NCBI GenBank assembly: GCA_949987565.1
Contig: OX465107.1
Coordinates: 12,597,221 to 12,661,220 of the forward strand
Reading direction: 5' to 3'
DNA length: 64,000 nt
From: Luidia sarsii
Taxonomy: Eukaryota; Echinodermata; Asteroidea; Paxillosida; Luidiidae
The position numbers and the translations under genes were made by a program. Below the pieces are notes generated by a model that did no database searches, was not told the origin of the DNA, and saw only the letters and a program-made list of their open reading frames with translations. Each line of letters opens with the position of its first letter. Position 1 is the first letter of the stretch. Positions 10,076 to 21,900 of the stretch are shown piece by piece.

Positions 10076-11853
10076 AGCAAAACTGTGGGGGAAAAAAACC
10101 AGCATGCAAAGGATTGCATGGCGGCCATGTTTATTGCCATTAAGCGGTCGAGGACTCAGAAATTGTGCATTTTCCGATGTCGACATTTTCCATTTCTTCA
10201 CCTGTTCTCTCCCACCAGAGCCTTACATATCCTGCCCGCAGCTTTTATACAAAAACCTCGACCAGCCATCAACATTTCTTTGGTGTGAAAGGCACATGTA
10301 AAAATACCACATTTCAGTTTTCATTCTAATCTCGTCTAAAAACAGTACAGGAAGCAACTCATGAGTCATGACGCATTGCAAAATTCACCGTGTAACTCGA
10401 CAACAAAATGTGAGGAAAATTTGTGTGTACCTTATTATATAGAAATCCCAAGCATACAAATATTTAAAAAAAAACAAGATTTAAAACTTAAATTCACTTT
10501 TTTTTTTACATCAATTACCTTTAACCTCGGACTGCTAAAAGTGATTGGCCTTTAAAAACATTATTTGCATACCATAATTATCTTTGTGTTAATTTTTGTT
10601 ATTTAAAAGGACACTTAAAAAGAAATACATACATGTATATATTTATAAGATGCATGATTTCCAATAACTTAGAAATTTTGGTAACCCATGCATTTAAAAA
10701 AAGAAAAAAGAAAAAGAATGACCAAGACCGAGAGAGAGAACGTGCATCTTATCCAAACTGAATCTAAAGTCAACCATGCAGCCCTCAACAATTTGCTTTG
10801 TCATACTTTGTTTCAAATGAAAATCTGCAAATCATGTTAACAAGAAAAACACTATCAGCCATTGGACACGAGTCCTAAGCTTTCCGGGTTTCGTTGTATT
10901 CAGAATTGGCCAGAGCAATGAACATCCACAAGTACTAGGAAAAGGATCGACTGAACAGGTTTTGAGATCACTGGCCATTTTTGTCTCACTTGGAGACATC
11001 TGCATAAATGTACACCTATGTTGGGTTCGGACGCACTACAACGTTTCAACAACAAATAATCACCATCCGTATTTTGAGATATGCCTCAAACTGGTCTCCA
11101 CGTTGTCAAGCTGGGTAAAAAAAAAATGCTCTCTTTTTTTCATAAATTCTCAGTATATTCCATGATATTGGTCCTATGCGATTACGCTGACATTACTTGC
11201 TCTGAGTTGAAGATATTCTGTTTCCAATGTCAGAAGGTAAGATACATTGAAATTTTCAACTGCTTTCATATTATTTTTTGTAATTAGTCTTCTCTTTTGG
11301 TTTGTTTAGACATGCTATCGATCGACATTCGCTTGGTCTTTAGTTGCATCTTACCGTCGTCACAATCACAGAGCATGCTCTACTGGACAATCAATGACAT
11401 CTTGCACACCTGCCATACTTTTTAGAATGCATGTTATACAGCAGCATCTGTTTCTCCAGTTATAGAAGTTGAGATGTTGAGAAATTATTAGAAAAAGATA
11501 GAACAGAAACGGGGGAAGACTACAAGCCTAACAGAGTATTTTTGGAAATCTAAAATGGTATTGGATTAATTTTTGACGGCCATTGTCAACCCAGTATGAT
11601 GGTACATGTTTATTTGAGCCTACAGTGCATCTTTTGTTTAAGAATTTCTGATGCATCCATGTTTCAAACCTCTTTGCTAAATTTCCAATTTGTCTTGCTT
11701 CCTCCAGCAGACGGGTTTCTTTTTTTTTACAATGATGATCCGTCAAGGATTCGGGCTCCTGCCAATGGAAGAAATGACGTGCAAACTTATCCTGATATTT
11801 TTGATTTTATAAAAAATTAATGGCAAGAAGATGGTTGGTGATAAAATGTGAGG

Positions 11854-12605
11854 CAGGGATGGAACTCAACGGGGTTTGCCCCCCCCCAGAAAATGGCTGA
11901 ATCCAGGATTTGACATATCCGGTACACCATCTACATATTACATGTATGTAAGATATTGCAAGCACTCGAGCAATCAAGACAAGCAGCACATACTCGATGG
12001 AGACACAGGACCAATAGACAGTGCTTAAAGGCCTGTGTCGCCGTGGCAATTATGATTAGCATGGTAATCATGAAAGGCCGCACATGATAATGAGGCTGCA
12101 TATTTACATGCTTACAACACTCCGACTAACAAAGGACAGGCCCAACCATTCTCAAACTGGCTCAGAGATCGAAGTGGATGTACTGAGGATGATGTAACTC
12201 TTCTTGCTGGCTCTTCTCAGAGCCACACTTTTTCGGGAGAGTGCTTGTACGTGGTGTCATCGCAAAGCATTTCAATTATTGTGACTCTACTGGGTGACTG
12301 GATTGTACAGCATGGCTCCAGTCATGCAGCCAGCTCATTCATTCATTTATTCATTACCTCGACTGGGTAGTCGTCCGGGGATCTGAGGAGCCAGCTAATG
12401 CGACGCTAAAGGTGCGCACGATTAGCTTCCCCCCCCCGAGTCTACCCCGGTCCGTCCAAGGTCATCTCTCACGTCACTACCCCCCCTCCCTCCTTACTAA
12501 CCCAGACTGAGATTAGGGGCCCCTTCGGAGGGTAACTTGGGTCTAGACGGGCAAGCTAATATTGGGGCTTACGACAGTCGGTTCATAATTTAAGTTCCAT
12601 CCCTG
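11854..12605. mobile_element. 752-bp hAT-like TIR element in the R-Ras-like 3'UTR
   Basis: Terminal repeats CAGGGATGGAACTCAA and its near-exact inverse TTAAGTTCCATCCCTG. The flanks AATGTGAG(G) and ATTATGAG match 6 of 8, a possible decayed target duplication. No long reading frame is present. The ends share CAGGGATG with the element at 2561. Confidence 0.5.
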
Positions 12606-12863
12606 ATTATGAGAGCACCGGCAACTCCTAAGCCGACACCTAAAACACTTAAGAAAAAACAAAAAAAATTACATAAAAAATGGAGAATCAGAAATGACCC
12701 TAGTGATAGTCTGTTGCCTGTACCACGGTGCCATGCAGGTTGACTTGTGTCAGCGATGCTGTGTAAACCTGCAGCAGCTTGCAGTGTAACCACAATCTGA
12801 CATCAGCCGGCTTTGGGGCCGGGGTTTGGATTTTTTGGGGGGGGGATTTTTGTTGTTGTCTTT

Positions 12864-12945
12864 TTACAGCAGAACGCAGCAGGACTTCTTTTCCGTCTTG
12901 TTGGGGCGCTGCAGCATGGGCGGATTCTCCTCCGCTTGGAATTTC
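12864..12945 (-). CDS. R-Ras-like exon 6 (hypervariable tail, CAAX, stop)
   Basis: Acceptor CTTCTGTCAG. It encodes KFQAEENPP, a Lys-rich hypervariable region and the SCCVLL terminus, then TAA at 12866-12864. The long AT-rich 3'UTR follows on the minus strand. Confidence 0.94.
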
Positions 12946-15900
12946 CTGACAGAAGGAGAAGAAGAACCGGGGAAGAGCAAGGAAAGACACTGGGTGAATG
13001 AACAAGGACGGACTGAGGGGGGGAAGGTGAGTAGGCAAATGTAGTCTGCAGTTCTGCAGTTACCGGTAGCCGCCTGGTCCCAACCTCCCTCGCAGAGAAT
13101 GGGTGACCCTGAACTGACTCCGGACTGGAGTTAGCCAGTTCAACCACAGACATATAAACCTATTGACGGACAATAGCGGGTGCCAGACTGAAATGCCATG
13201 GAGGCTGCCATCTTTTAATGGAGGCTGCCCTCCATTATGGAGGGGGGGGGAGGCTGACATCTAACGGTTGGACACAATGGGTGACTTGTGCTCAAAAAAC
13301 ACTCCGGGCACTTACCGTATTGTTCTGACGAGCTGGTGGAAGGACTGGTCCACATTCATTCTCGTCTTGGCACTGGCCTCAATGACGTCAATGCTCAACT
13401 GCTTACCCAGCTCCTGTGACTCCTCTGATGATACCTGCATACCCACAAACACACATACGCCAAGGCAAGAAGACAGTCCTGGTCAGGGCTTTATTCAGTA
13501 CTCACACCCTGCCCACTGATCCACTGACCGATGGCAATGCTGTTCTGACCCACTACCAGATCTGCGCTTGATTTTCACCAAACTCATCGTAACTTACGAT
13601 CAATCGCGAGACAATTAGCAATGAGCAGAAAGTATACCGCCTATCAGGGTGTTCCCTGCATGCTAAACTGCGATAAGGCCTACCTCAGACTTTTAATGAG
13701 ACACCTTAGGCTTTTGTCTCCAAAACTTGCCATCTCAGTGGTCAGAATCATGCTTGGAAAAAAAACAGCTATAAGGAGCTTACAGTGTAAGTCTATGAGG
13801 ACTAGCATGAAAAGTGCATATCCATCACTATGCAATTGAAAGTGAACACCAAAATGGGGAAAGTCAGGATTACCATGTAGTTTGCAGTGACATCATGTGT
13901 AGACTCTAGATCATCTCTACTTTTAATTATTGTGGTTCTAACCAAGAGGTTATTTGAAGTACTGTGTAAATACCAAAAACCCTGTTGCAAACTGCTCACT
14001 GACTAAAATGACCTGCAATACATAAATCTCAAAAGTTAGAGGGCCTGACGTTTTTGATCCAAGCAGGACCTTTCTCAAAGGTCCCCTACAGGCTACAATT
14101 TGCTCAAGAGATGACTTGTGTGCAGATGGTGTCACTGCGAACAGTTCTTGACTTTGCTCCCTTTGTCCCCATGAGCAGCCTGAAATCTCTGAAAGTACTC
14201 ACGACTCGTTGGTTGTTGAGGTCCGCCTTGTTGGCTACCAGGATCATGGGATACTCGTCCCGGTCTTTGACTCGCAGAATCTGGCGATGGAAGCTGCTGA
14301 TTTCCTCAAAACTGTCGAGAGAAAGTGATGGAGGGTGAGGAAATGATATACATGTATGTTTGTGTACGCACGGAATGGTTCCGTCAGTGTGATGGTTACA
14401 GACAGTACGGGTGAAGGTAACTAATGTATGAAGAGTTTGTTTCGTAAAATGCCATACTGCCAAAAACTATCAGAACCATTTCATGCATCTACTGCTGGAT
14501 TTGGTAGTTTCCTTTATTTCATTTGGGGACAGAACTACATTAGACTTTGAAGAAAGATAAATATTGTTTATATCAATCTCATTTGTAAAAAACCTCCTGT
14601 GCACTTTTAGTATGTACACGACATACACACACTGATATGTATACATTTGTCAGTTAGGCAGGATGTACTATCTTGTCTCATGTACATCCTTGATCCTTGT
14701 ACATTACACTACAGTACATGTATATCACACTCTTTTGAAATCAATGTACCCGACTTTTCCAGAAATTGGCAATGCCTAACAGTCCACGTATATTACATTA
14801 TGTGCATCTTATTCTCCATTACAGTGTAATTAGTAAGGAAGTACTGTATATACCTGTAACATGTACTATACACATTGTAATGATTATGATATTAGAGCTT
14901 TCCCGGACCATTGCCATGTACACTACAAATAGGACGTTTACGAAATGAAGGCTTACATGTACATGTAGGCTCGGGCTTAGGCTTTGGTCACATTTCTCTT
15001 AACCGTTATAATGTCACAGGCATCTAGAAACAAGCGTTTGGCCCCAGTTTCTTGGTGAATACTCTGTACTTGTCAAGCCAGCAAACCTACACATGTATAC
15101 AAATTTGGAGATAAAACCACAACCTATATTCTCAGAATTTGTCAGACTGAGACACATCCTGAGCCCGAGCTTGATCCACGGATTCCTAAAAGGCCATAGA
15201 AAGGCTACAATACAATACTACTACTAGCTACATGTAGGCACAAGAGTGGCAAGACACTTTGTACTTTCACTCCGTGCACACCGTGTACTGTAAACCATGT
15301 ACCTTGTTCTGTTTGTGAGGCTGAATACGAGCAGAAATCCATCGCCAGTTCTCATGTACTGCTCCCGCATGGCATTGAACTCATCCTGACCTGCCGTATC
15401 CAAAACTGAGCAGGAAATAAAAAAAACAGGAAAAATTGGGATTAATTTGGTCATCTTTAAACGTCTATTTTAAGCAAGTACAAGGGCTATGAGATACTGT
15501 AGTGTGTATTGTACATGTACATGTACATGAAGGTTTGCATGTTGGAAGTTGTAAGTGGAAGGTTTGCGGTGACACTATGGTATGACTATGTAACACATCC
15601 CTATTGAGATGGAGTGTGGCACTGTGACTGAAAAGAGGCAATTAGTTTTGTTGTCAAATTGTTCTCATGGCCTCTCTGAGAGGCAGAATCATTCCAATGC
15701 TGAGAAAGATCCTGCTAGGACCGAAACATCAGTACCTCAAAAGTGTTGACAAATGCTTTGTTGTCATTATTTCAGTACCGGTAAGCAGTTTGCACATGTA
15801 TGTACATTGTATGAACGCCAGTAAAATGGTCACAAGTTACCGGTACACATGAACATGTACATGTACATGTAGGCCCTACATGTAAATTAAGTAATACTCT

Positions 15901-18900
15901 ACAGGTACAATGTACAGTAAATGAAATTATGTTAAGTGGTTAAGTCCAATCAAGTCTTCAATGTGTGTACAGTACACGTATACAAGGTATATAAATAAAA
16001 TATACATGTACATGTACAGTACATGTACATGTATCTGGTCAAGTTGAATGTCCAAAAAAATGGCAACTCAAGTCAGGCTTGAGTCCAAGTCCCTGATGTG
16101 ACTCTGGAAGAAACTAACAAAATGACTCAACGGTGATAAATCAACAGTTAATACATGTACCGTAATTTGTAAGTTACTGCTACTTGTACTTGTACTTGTA
16201 CATGTACATTGTATTGTACATACATGTACATGTACGTACATGTACATGTACAAAACTGTTCACTCTACAGCGCTTTCTTTTAAAAGAATTACATGTGTAT
16301 TAAAGGTACTGTACATGCAGTCATGCACACATGTACACTACAGTCCAGTATGGAACTGCAGCTGTGGCATTTTGATGACTTGGGCAGTGTTGGGGGCACC
16401 ACAGAAATGTCAACTTGGTTTTGACACTGGTGGTAAATACACTGTGCAGGCGGTTGGATACCCAGATAGGGTGGCCTGTTAGACACATGCCTGGGTCAGT
16501 CAGACATGTACAGTACTGTATAACATGTAGTGTTGTGCACGCACACTTAGGCGTACACAACAGGAATACAGCATTTCCTGTGGCAGGCTGGCGGCGTCAG
16601 GTTTCCCACTGCACCGGCCTCCTTTTTTTTTTCTATGAGAGCTGGGCTGAATGCGCGTGACACTGTATCAATGGCAGGGATGCACAAACACATCCAATGG
16701 GAATACCGGTATGTCATGGGACATGGCGGGAGGCCCTTGTTGTTACACATGCATTCACATCATGAACACTGTGCACATTCAATTGCATGCGCATTGTGCA
16801 CACACAACCCACCTCAATCCCAATGCCCCCCCCCCTCCCTATTCCAATGACACACTGAGACCATGCTGAGAGCACGAAGCTCAGTATTCTGCCCACTCCA
16901 GATTCTTGCAAATTGACCTCTGCTGACCCCTACGAGTCAACCAATTAACCCCTAGTTAGTCTGCTGTGTAACATGATCAACTGCAACCATGAAGATACTT
17001 TTGGGATGCAGGGGTGCAAGTACCGAATGAGTACATGTACATGTACATGTACAAGCAAGTTTAAAGCAGAACTTTAGTAATCAGTACCGGTAGGCCTACT
17101 CAAGCGTCATAGTGCTGAAAAAAAATATATTTTTCCCCCTGGTAAGAACAGCAGAAACTGAAAGTTAGTGGCCCTACAAAAAAAAACTAGGGCAGTTCCC
17201 ACTGCAGAAATAAACTGCAATTTGAATTGCGATTCAAAAACTGGTTTTTGTGTGTGCTCATGTCATACAGTAGGCCAAAAAATAACGAGCCGATAATGGT
17301 CAGCAGCAGTGGTCAAATGGTGGGTGTGTCCTTGAGGGTGGCCCATGCAGGGTGATATAAAAAACAAGCACAGCAGTCATAGCCCAAAAAATACTGAAAT
17401 TCAAAAATTCAAAAAAATCAAAAACTAAATATGATAATTTGAAAAAACCACACTAATATTGCAGTCCAAATCATGATTCAAATCGCGATCCAAATACATG
17501 TAGTCACATTTACTAAAAAAAAAAAAATCTAAATGCAGCATTTTGCTGCCTTTTCTAGATATTGCTGAAAAGATTCATTGTGGCGCAAGACTACGTCCAT
17601 TTGTACGTTGCTTCCAACTTACGCAACTTTTCTTGAAATCGGCTGCAGGCTACTGGTGGACCTATGGACCCCATTTTGATAATTAACAATTTTATAATGT
17701 ACACGTATGTACACTGTACATATAAAATGTATACATGTATTCTGTGAGGGTCTTGAGCTCACTATTAATTGGCAACATTTACATTTACAGCAAGGAAACA
17801 AACTAGATGCATACGTACATATGCATGTCCTTGTACCGGTAGTTGTACAGTAGTACATAACGATCTTTGCCTGGTAAGTATCAAGCCCATGCATGCAAGC
17901 TGCACATTATCATCAGGGTCAGGCAATTCAATGTACAACATTTCCCTGTGATAGGGAAGTGGATCCGCATTCACACGGATGTAAAATTCTGGCAGACAAG
18001 AGCTTCTCTCTCTCAGCCTGGAAACTTTTAATAAAATGGATGAGTTGCTGAGATCAAACAAAACAAAACCCTCAGTCTTATTAAACTCCCAAACCACAAA
18101 AAAAGTCCTTTTAAAAAACAAATCTGATGTAGCTGTAGTCTGTATGACCTCAATGGGAGTCAATGGTCTTGAAAGTAAATAACCCCAAATTGGAGCCCTT
18201 ACTTTGCATATTATTCACTGTCAACAAAATAAATAAATAAAGGGGGAAAAAAGGTTTGCAACGGATCAAAGTCAGAATTCAGTAGCATACTGCCCTCTAT
18301 TGATTCTATTTAATACGCAAGCACATGGTCTTTTCGGACGGCCAGTGGCAAGCCAATTATACCATGCTCACACATTCCTCAAATTGCTCAAAACAGCCTG
18401 GCAGAGACGCATACACGTATGCCTAAGCAAAATCTTCTGAAGCTGATAAGACAGAAAAATGGTTTAATAAAATAGCTGCAAAGCTGATTGGTCTTTCTTG
18501 GTCACAAATAGGAGGATCCAATTTTCATGCCAGGCTGATCTCATTGGACTTGGCACGAGGATTTGGGCATTGTTCACTTGGCGGGGGGAAAAATTAATTC
18601 ATGCTACCCGCTACGTTTTGGCTGGAGAAGTGATTCCTTGCAGTGATGTGGAGGGAGGGAGGAGTGAGGAGGAGGAGGGAGAGGAGGAAGGGAAAGGAGG
18701 AGGAGGAGGGGGAAAGGAGGAGGAGAAGGAGGGGGGGGGGGCTTGTACATGTAAATCAAATCACATAATTTAAGCCAAGCTCTTTCTAATATCAAACCAA
18801 GGCAATGGTTCTGGTCCTGATCCAAACAGTTGCTTCAGTTGCTTCATTTGCTTCATTTACTGCCAAACAAAATACGGGTGACATTCAGACGGCCCGGCAT

Positions 18901-21900
18901 TTGACTTCTTGTGCAAATCTGTAAATTTGTTTATTTCTTTTGAACCTACATGTACCATTCATAATGCTGATGTTATTTCAGTGTGGACCGCTAAGGGCCC
19001 ACTGGTCCATGTGGATTTGATTTCTGCCAGCGCATCGCACGTAATTGCATAAAAATGCATACCGTGGAATAAGGAAACACATTGCCTTGTGTGTATACGT
19101 ACATGTACATGTACAGTATACATGTACAGTAATGTGGAATCCAGGTACACATAGGATAGGAGTGTGCACACGTACTGCGTTTATATCTCTTGCATGTGCC
19201 CTTCATTCTCAGAAAACATGTTTGCTATAAATAGACTTTAACCTTTTCATTATGAGTAATTCTGAATGAGCAAACTTGTAACATACATGTAGTCTGCCTA
19301 GGATCATTTACATGTACACCAGATAATAGGGTATGTTCCATTTACACATGTACCTGTACATGTATACATCATCTTATATTTGTAAGCAAGAATATGTATG
19401 AAGTGCTAGTATGAACAGCAGGGCATACATGTATTGCACAAGAACATGCTCTGCACATTACATGAAGCCGATTATACCGTACAATTTGTACATGTATGTA
19501 CAGCGTGCTAGATGTACAGCTTTGAGAATTCCATTTAAGTTGACTTAACTGCGAAAAAACACACTTGGGAGTAAATCAAAAAGGAATTATCCTTCTGGGA
19601 CAACACATAAACATTGAGCTGCTGCCAACTTTGATAAATATTGACACAAGTTTACACATGCAACCAAATAGGGGAGCGAGTATTGACACAAGTTCACACA
19701 GGGGAGTAAGCAGCGAGCATGTGCACATATTCATTTTACAATGTCAATCCTTCCTTTTCTAAGTGAGCACTTCTTTGAGCAATGCATAGTATACATGTAT
19801 AATATATAAAAGGTAACATTTGGAATGTCTAATGACTCGAGTATTTGTGTCAATACTTCCAGAAGTTCCACGAATATTGAACTGTAATTATGCTATCAGT
19901 ATCACAAAGGCAAAGGTCTGCACATATACATGTAAGGTAATCAAACCTTTGGTCAATTTCATCAAACTTACAACTAAGGCCTACATTGAGTACAACGGAT
20001 TATCTGATTTTACGGTAAAGGTCAACTGAAGACCCAAAAATTGAAAATCTTGATTTGGCGTTAAATACATTAATTGGTACATTATTATCCCAGATCAAAT
20101 GTTATTCCTGTGTTTTAGGCTTATTTGAAGTGTTTCTTAGGGCCATACACTTTCATTATCAGAGTACATGTATGGGTGTACGTGTGTGTGTGTAGATCCC
20201 TAATGCCTTCAGTGTGTAATACACTTTGTGTCACTTTTTCACTGCTTTGAGGGTCACATTATTTCGGTTGCATCAGTGTGATTGTTTATGTCCATATGTG
20301 GCTTATTATAGCATGGTCAGAGAATAAATACACCTTTATTCCACGGCTGCAATCTTCAGCTACTAATCTGGCAGGCGTGTCAATGAATTTGTCTGCATGT
20401 ACCGGTACATGTACATGTACAGTGTGTGTATTAAATGTTACTCCTGAAATCAGTTCTCATGAAAACCATGCACTGACTGTATGTTTGTATACACGTACAC
20501 ATGTACAATACATATGTACAGTATGAACAGTACATGTGTATACATGTACACACTGATATAATATGATTGGTGGTTCAAATCCCTTTTATGACCCTCTAAA
20601 CATGAGGCCTGGTCTCTTTTAAGCCCCAGCCTGATTCCTGACCCCAAACTGGGTGGGTGCGTTGGCCTACATCTACATTGTAATTGTAAATGCCACACTT
20701 CAGGAAGCCTACACTTCAGCAAAAGCCACCACTCTGCCACTCCCTCTTCAATTTGTCAGCCCTGGGAGGCAGTGCACCACCAAAAGTGATGGATTCTTCA
20801 GGCTGGTCGTTGCCTCCCACTTCTATTTGTCAGCCTATGTTAGGCTGGCAGCCTACATGTACCACTTACAGTTACAGGGTTGGAAGCTTACACGTATGCC
20901 TTGCTTCAGACTTGGCAGTTGGTGCCGTCTCCCAGTTCTTTTTGCCAGCTTTTGGTGGCCAATAGTGATGGGAGCTCATGTCTTGCTTCAGACTGTAGCT
21001 AGTCACACACACTTTTACAGTATTTGTCAGCCTTAGCTTGCATGCAGTCTACCACTTCTGGGTTGAAAGTAAAGCTACATGTAGGCCTACATGTACATGT
21101 ACAGTATGTCTCATTTCAGACTAGTCATCCATCCCTGTTCTACCGGTACATGTATTTTTCAGCCAAGGCTGACAAATAGAAGTTACAGTACTTTGATGGA
21201 ACTAAAAGTCTACCAGCAATATGGATGGAGGCTTATAAATGCATTACTTTAGACTTTGAGAAAGGTCCTGCTAGGATCGAAACGTCAGGCCCACTAAATT
21301 TTAGATTTACTTTTTGGTAATTTTAGTCAGTAAGCAGTTTGCAACATTTTTGTATATCACCTACTTTAGACTTAGTCAATTCCTCTCAGCACGGTTTCCC
21401 CTGGAATATTGTGAGTCTCCGGTGGCAGCCGTCCAGCCGATAAGTTGCTTAAAAAATGAGTTTTACTAAATTGTGGATGTGCTACATTTGTACTGTATCT
21501 TGAGGTTCTATGGGTTACAGGTTGGAGAGGGAATGAGTCTAAAGCACTGTGATATGGGCATTAAAACGTACAGTAATGTGCAAGAAAACAGCCTCAATAG
21601 CCCTTTGCATATGTATGTAGATATTCCATTGTTTTTGTGTACATTTAAAAAAAAAAATTCTAGCATGATTTTGCCTCCTGAAGTGGCAAATTTGGAGACA
21701 GACACCCCAAAATGGCCCATCAAAAGTGGGAGGTGGGCCACTTCACTGTTTAACAGACCTGAGTAAAACCATGCCTCCTAGGTCTGTTTGTCAGCCTTGG
21801 CTGGCAGACTACCGGGACAATAGGGATGAAGGCTCATGTCTTGCTTCAGACAAGTCCCCACCACTTATCCAAATTTGTATGGCAAGGCTGACAGGGCACT

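Larger units (their letters stand above)
8785..12863 (-). other. Probable 3'UTR of the R-Ras-like gene
   Basis: About 4 kb of AT-rich sequence with no coding signal follows the stop and runs to overlapping AATAAA hexamers on the minus strand. It contains the four-unit GGTTCCC/GGGAACC array (9861-10075) and a 752-bp hAT-like element (11854-12605). The length is inferred from the first clustered polyadenylation signal and is not proved. Confidence 0.45.

Noticed and set aside
12813..13153. Open frames antisense to the last R-Ras-like exon
   Set aside because: They are shadows of the real exon and its flanks; the minus-strand frame with the CAAX ending explains the region.
17765..18163. 132-codon open frame on the minus strand within R-Ras-like intron 2
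   Set aside because: It lies in an intron of the same strand, has no recognised motif, ends in ATGTAC-type repeat sequence, and the GTPase exons already join perfectly without it.
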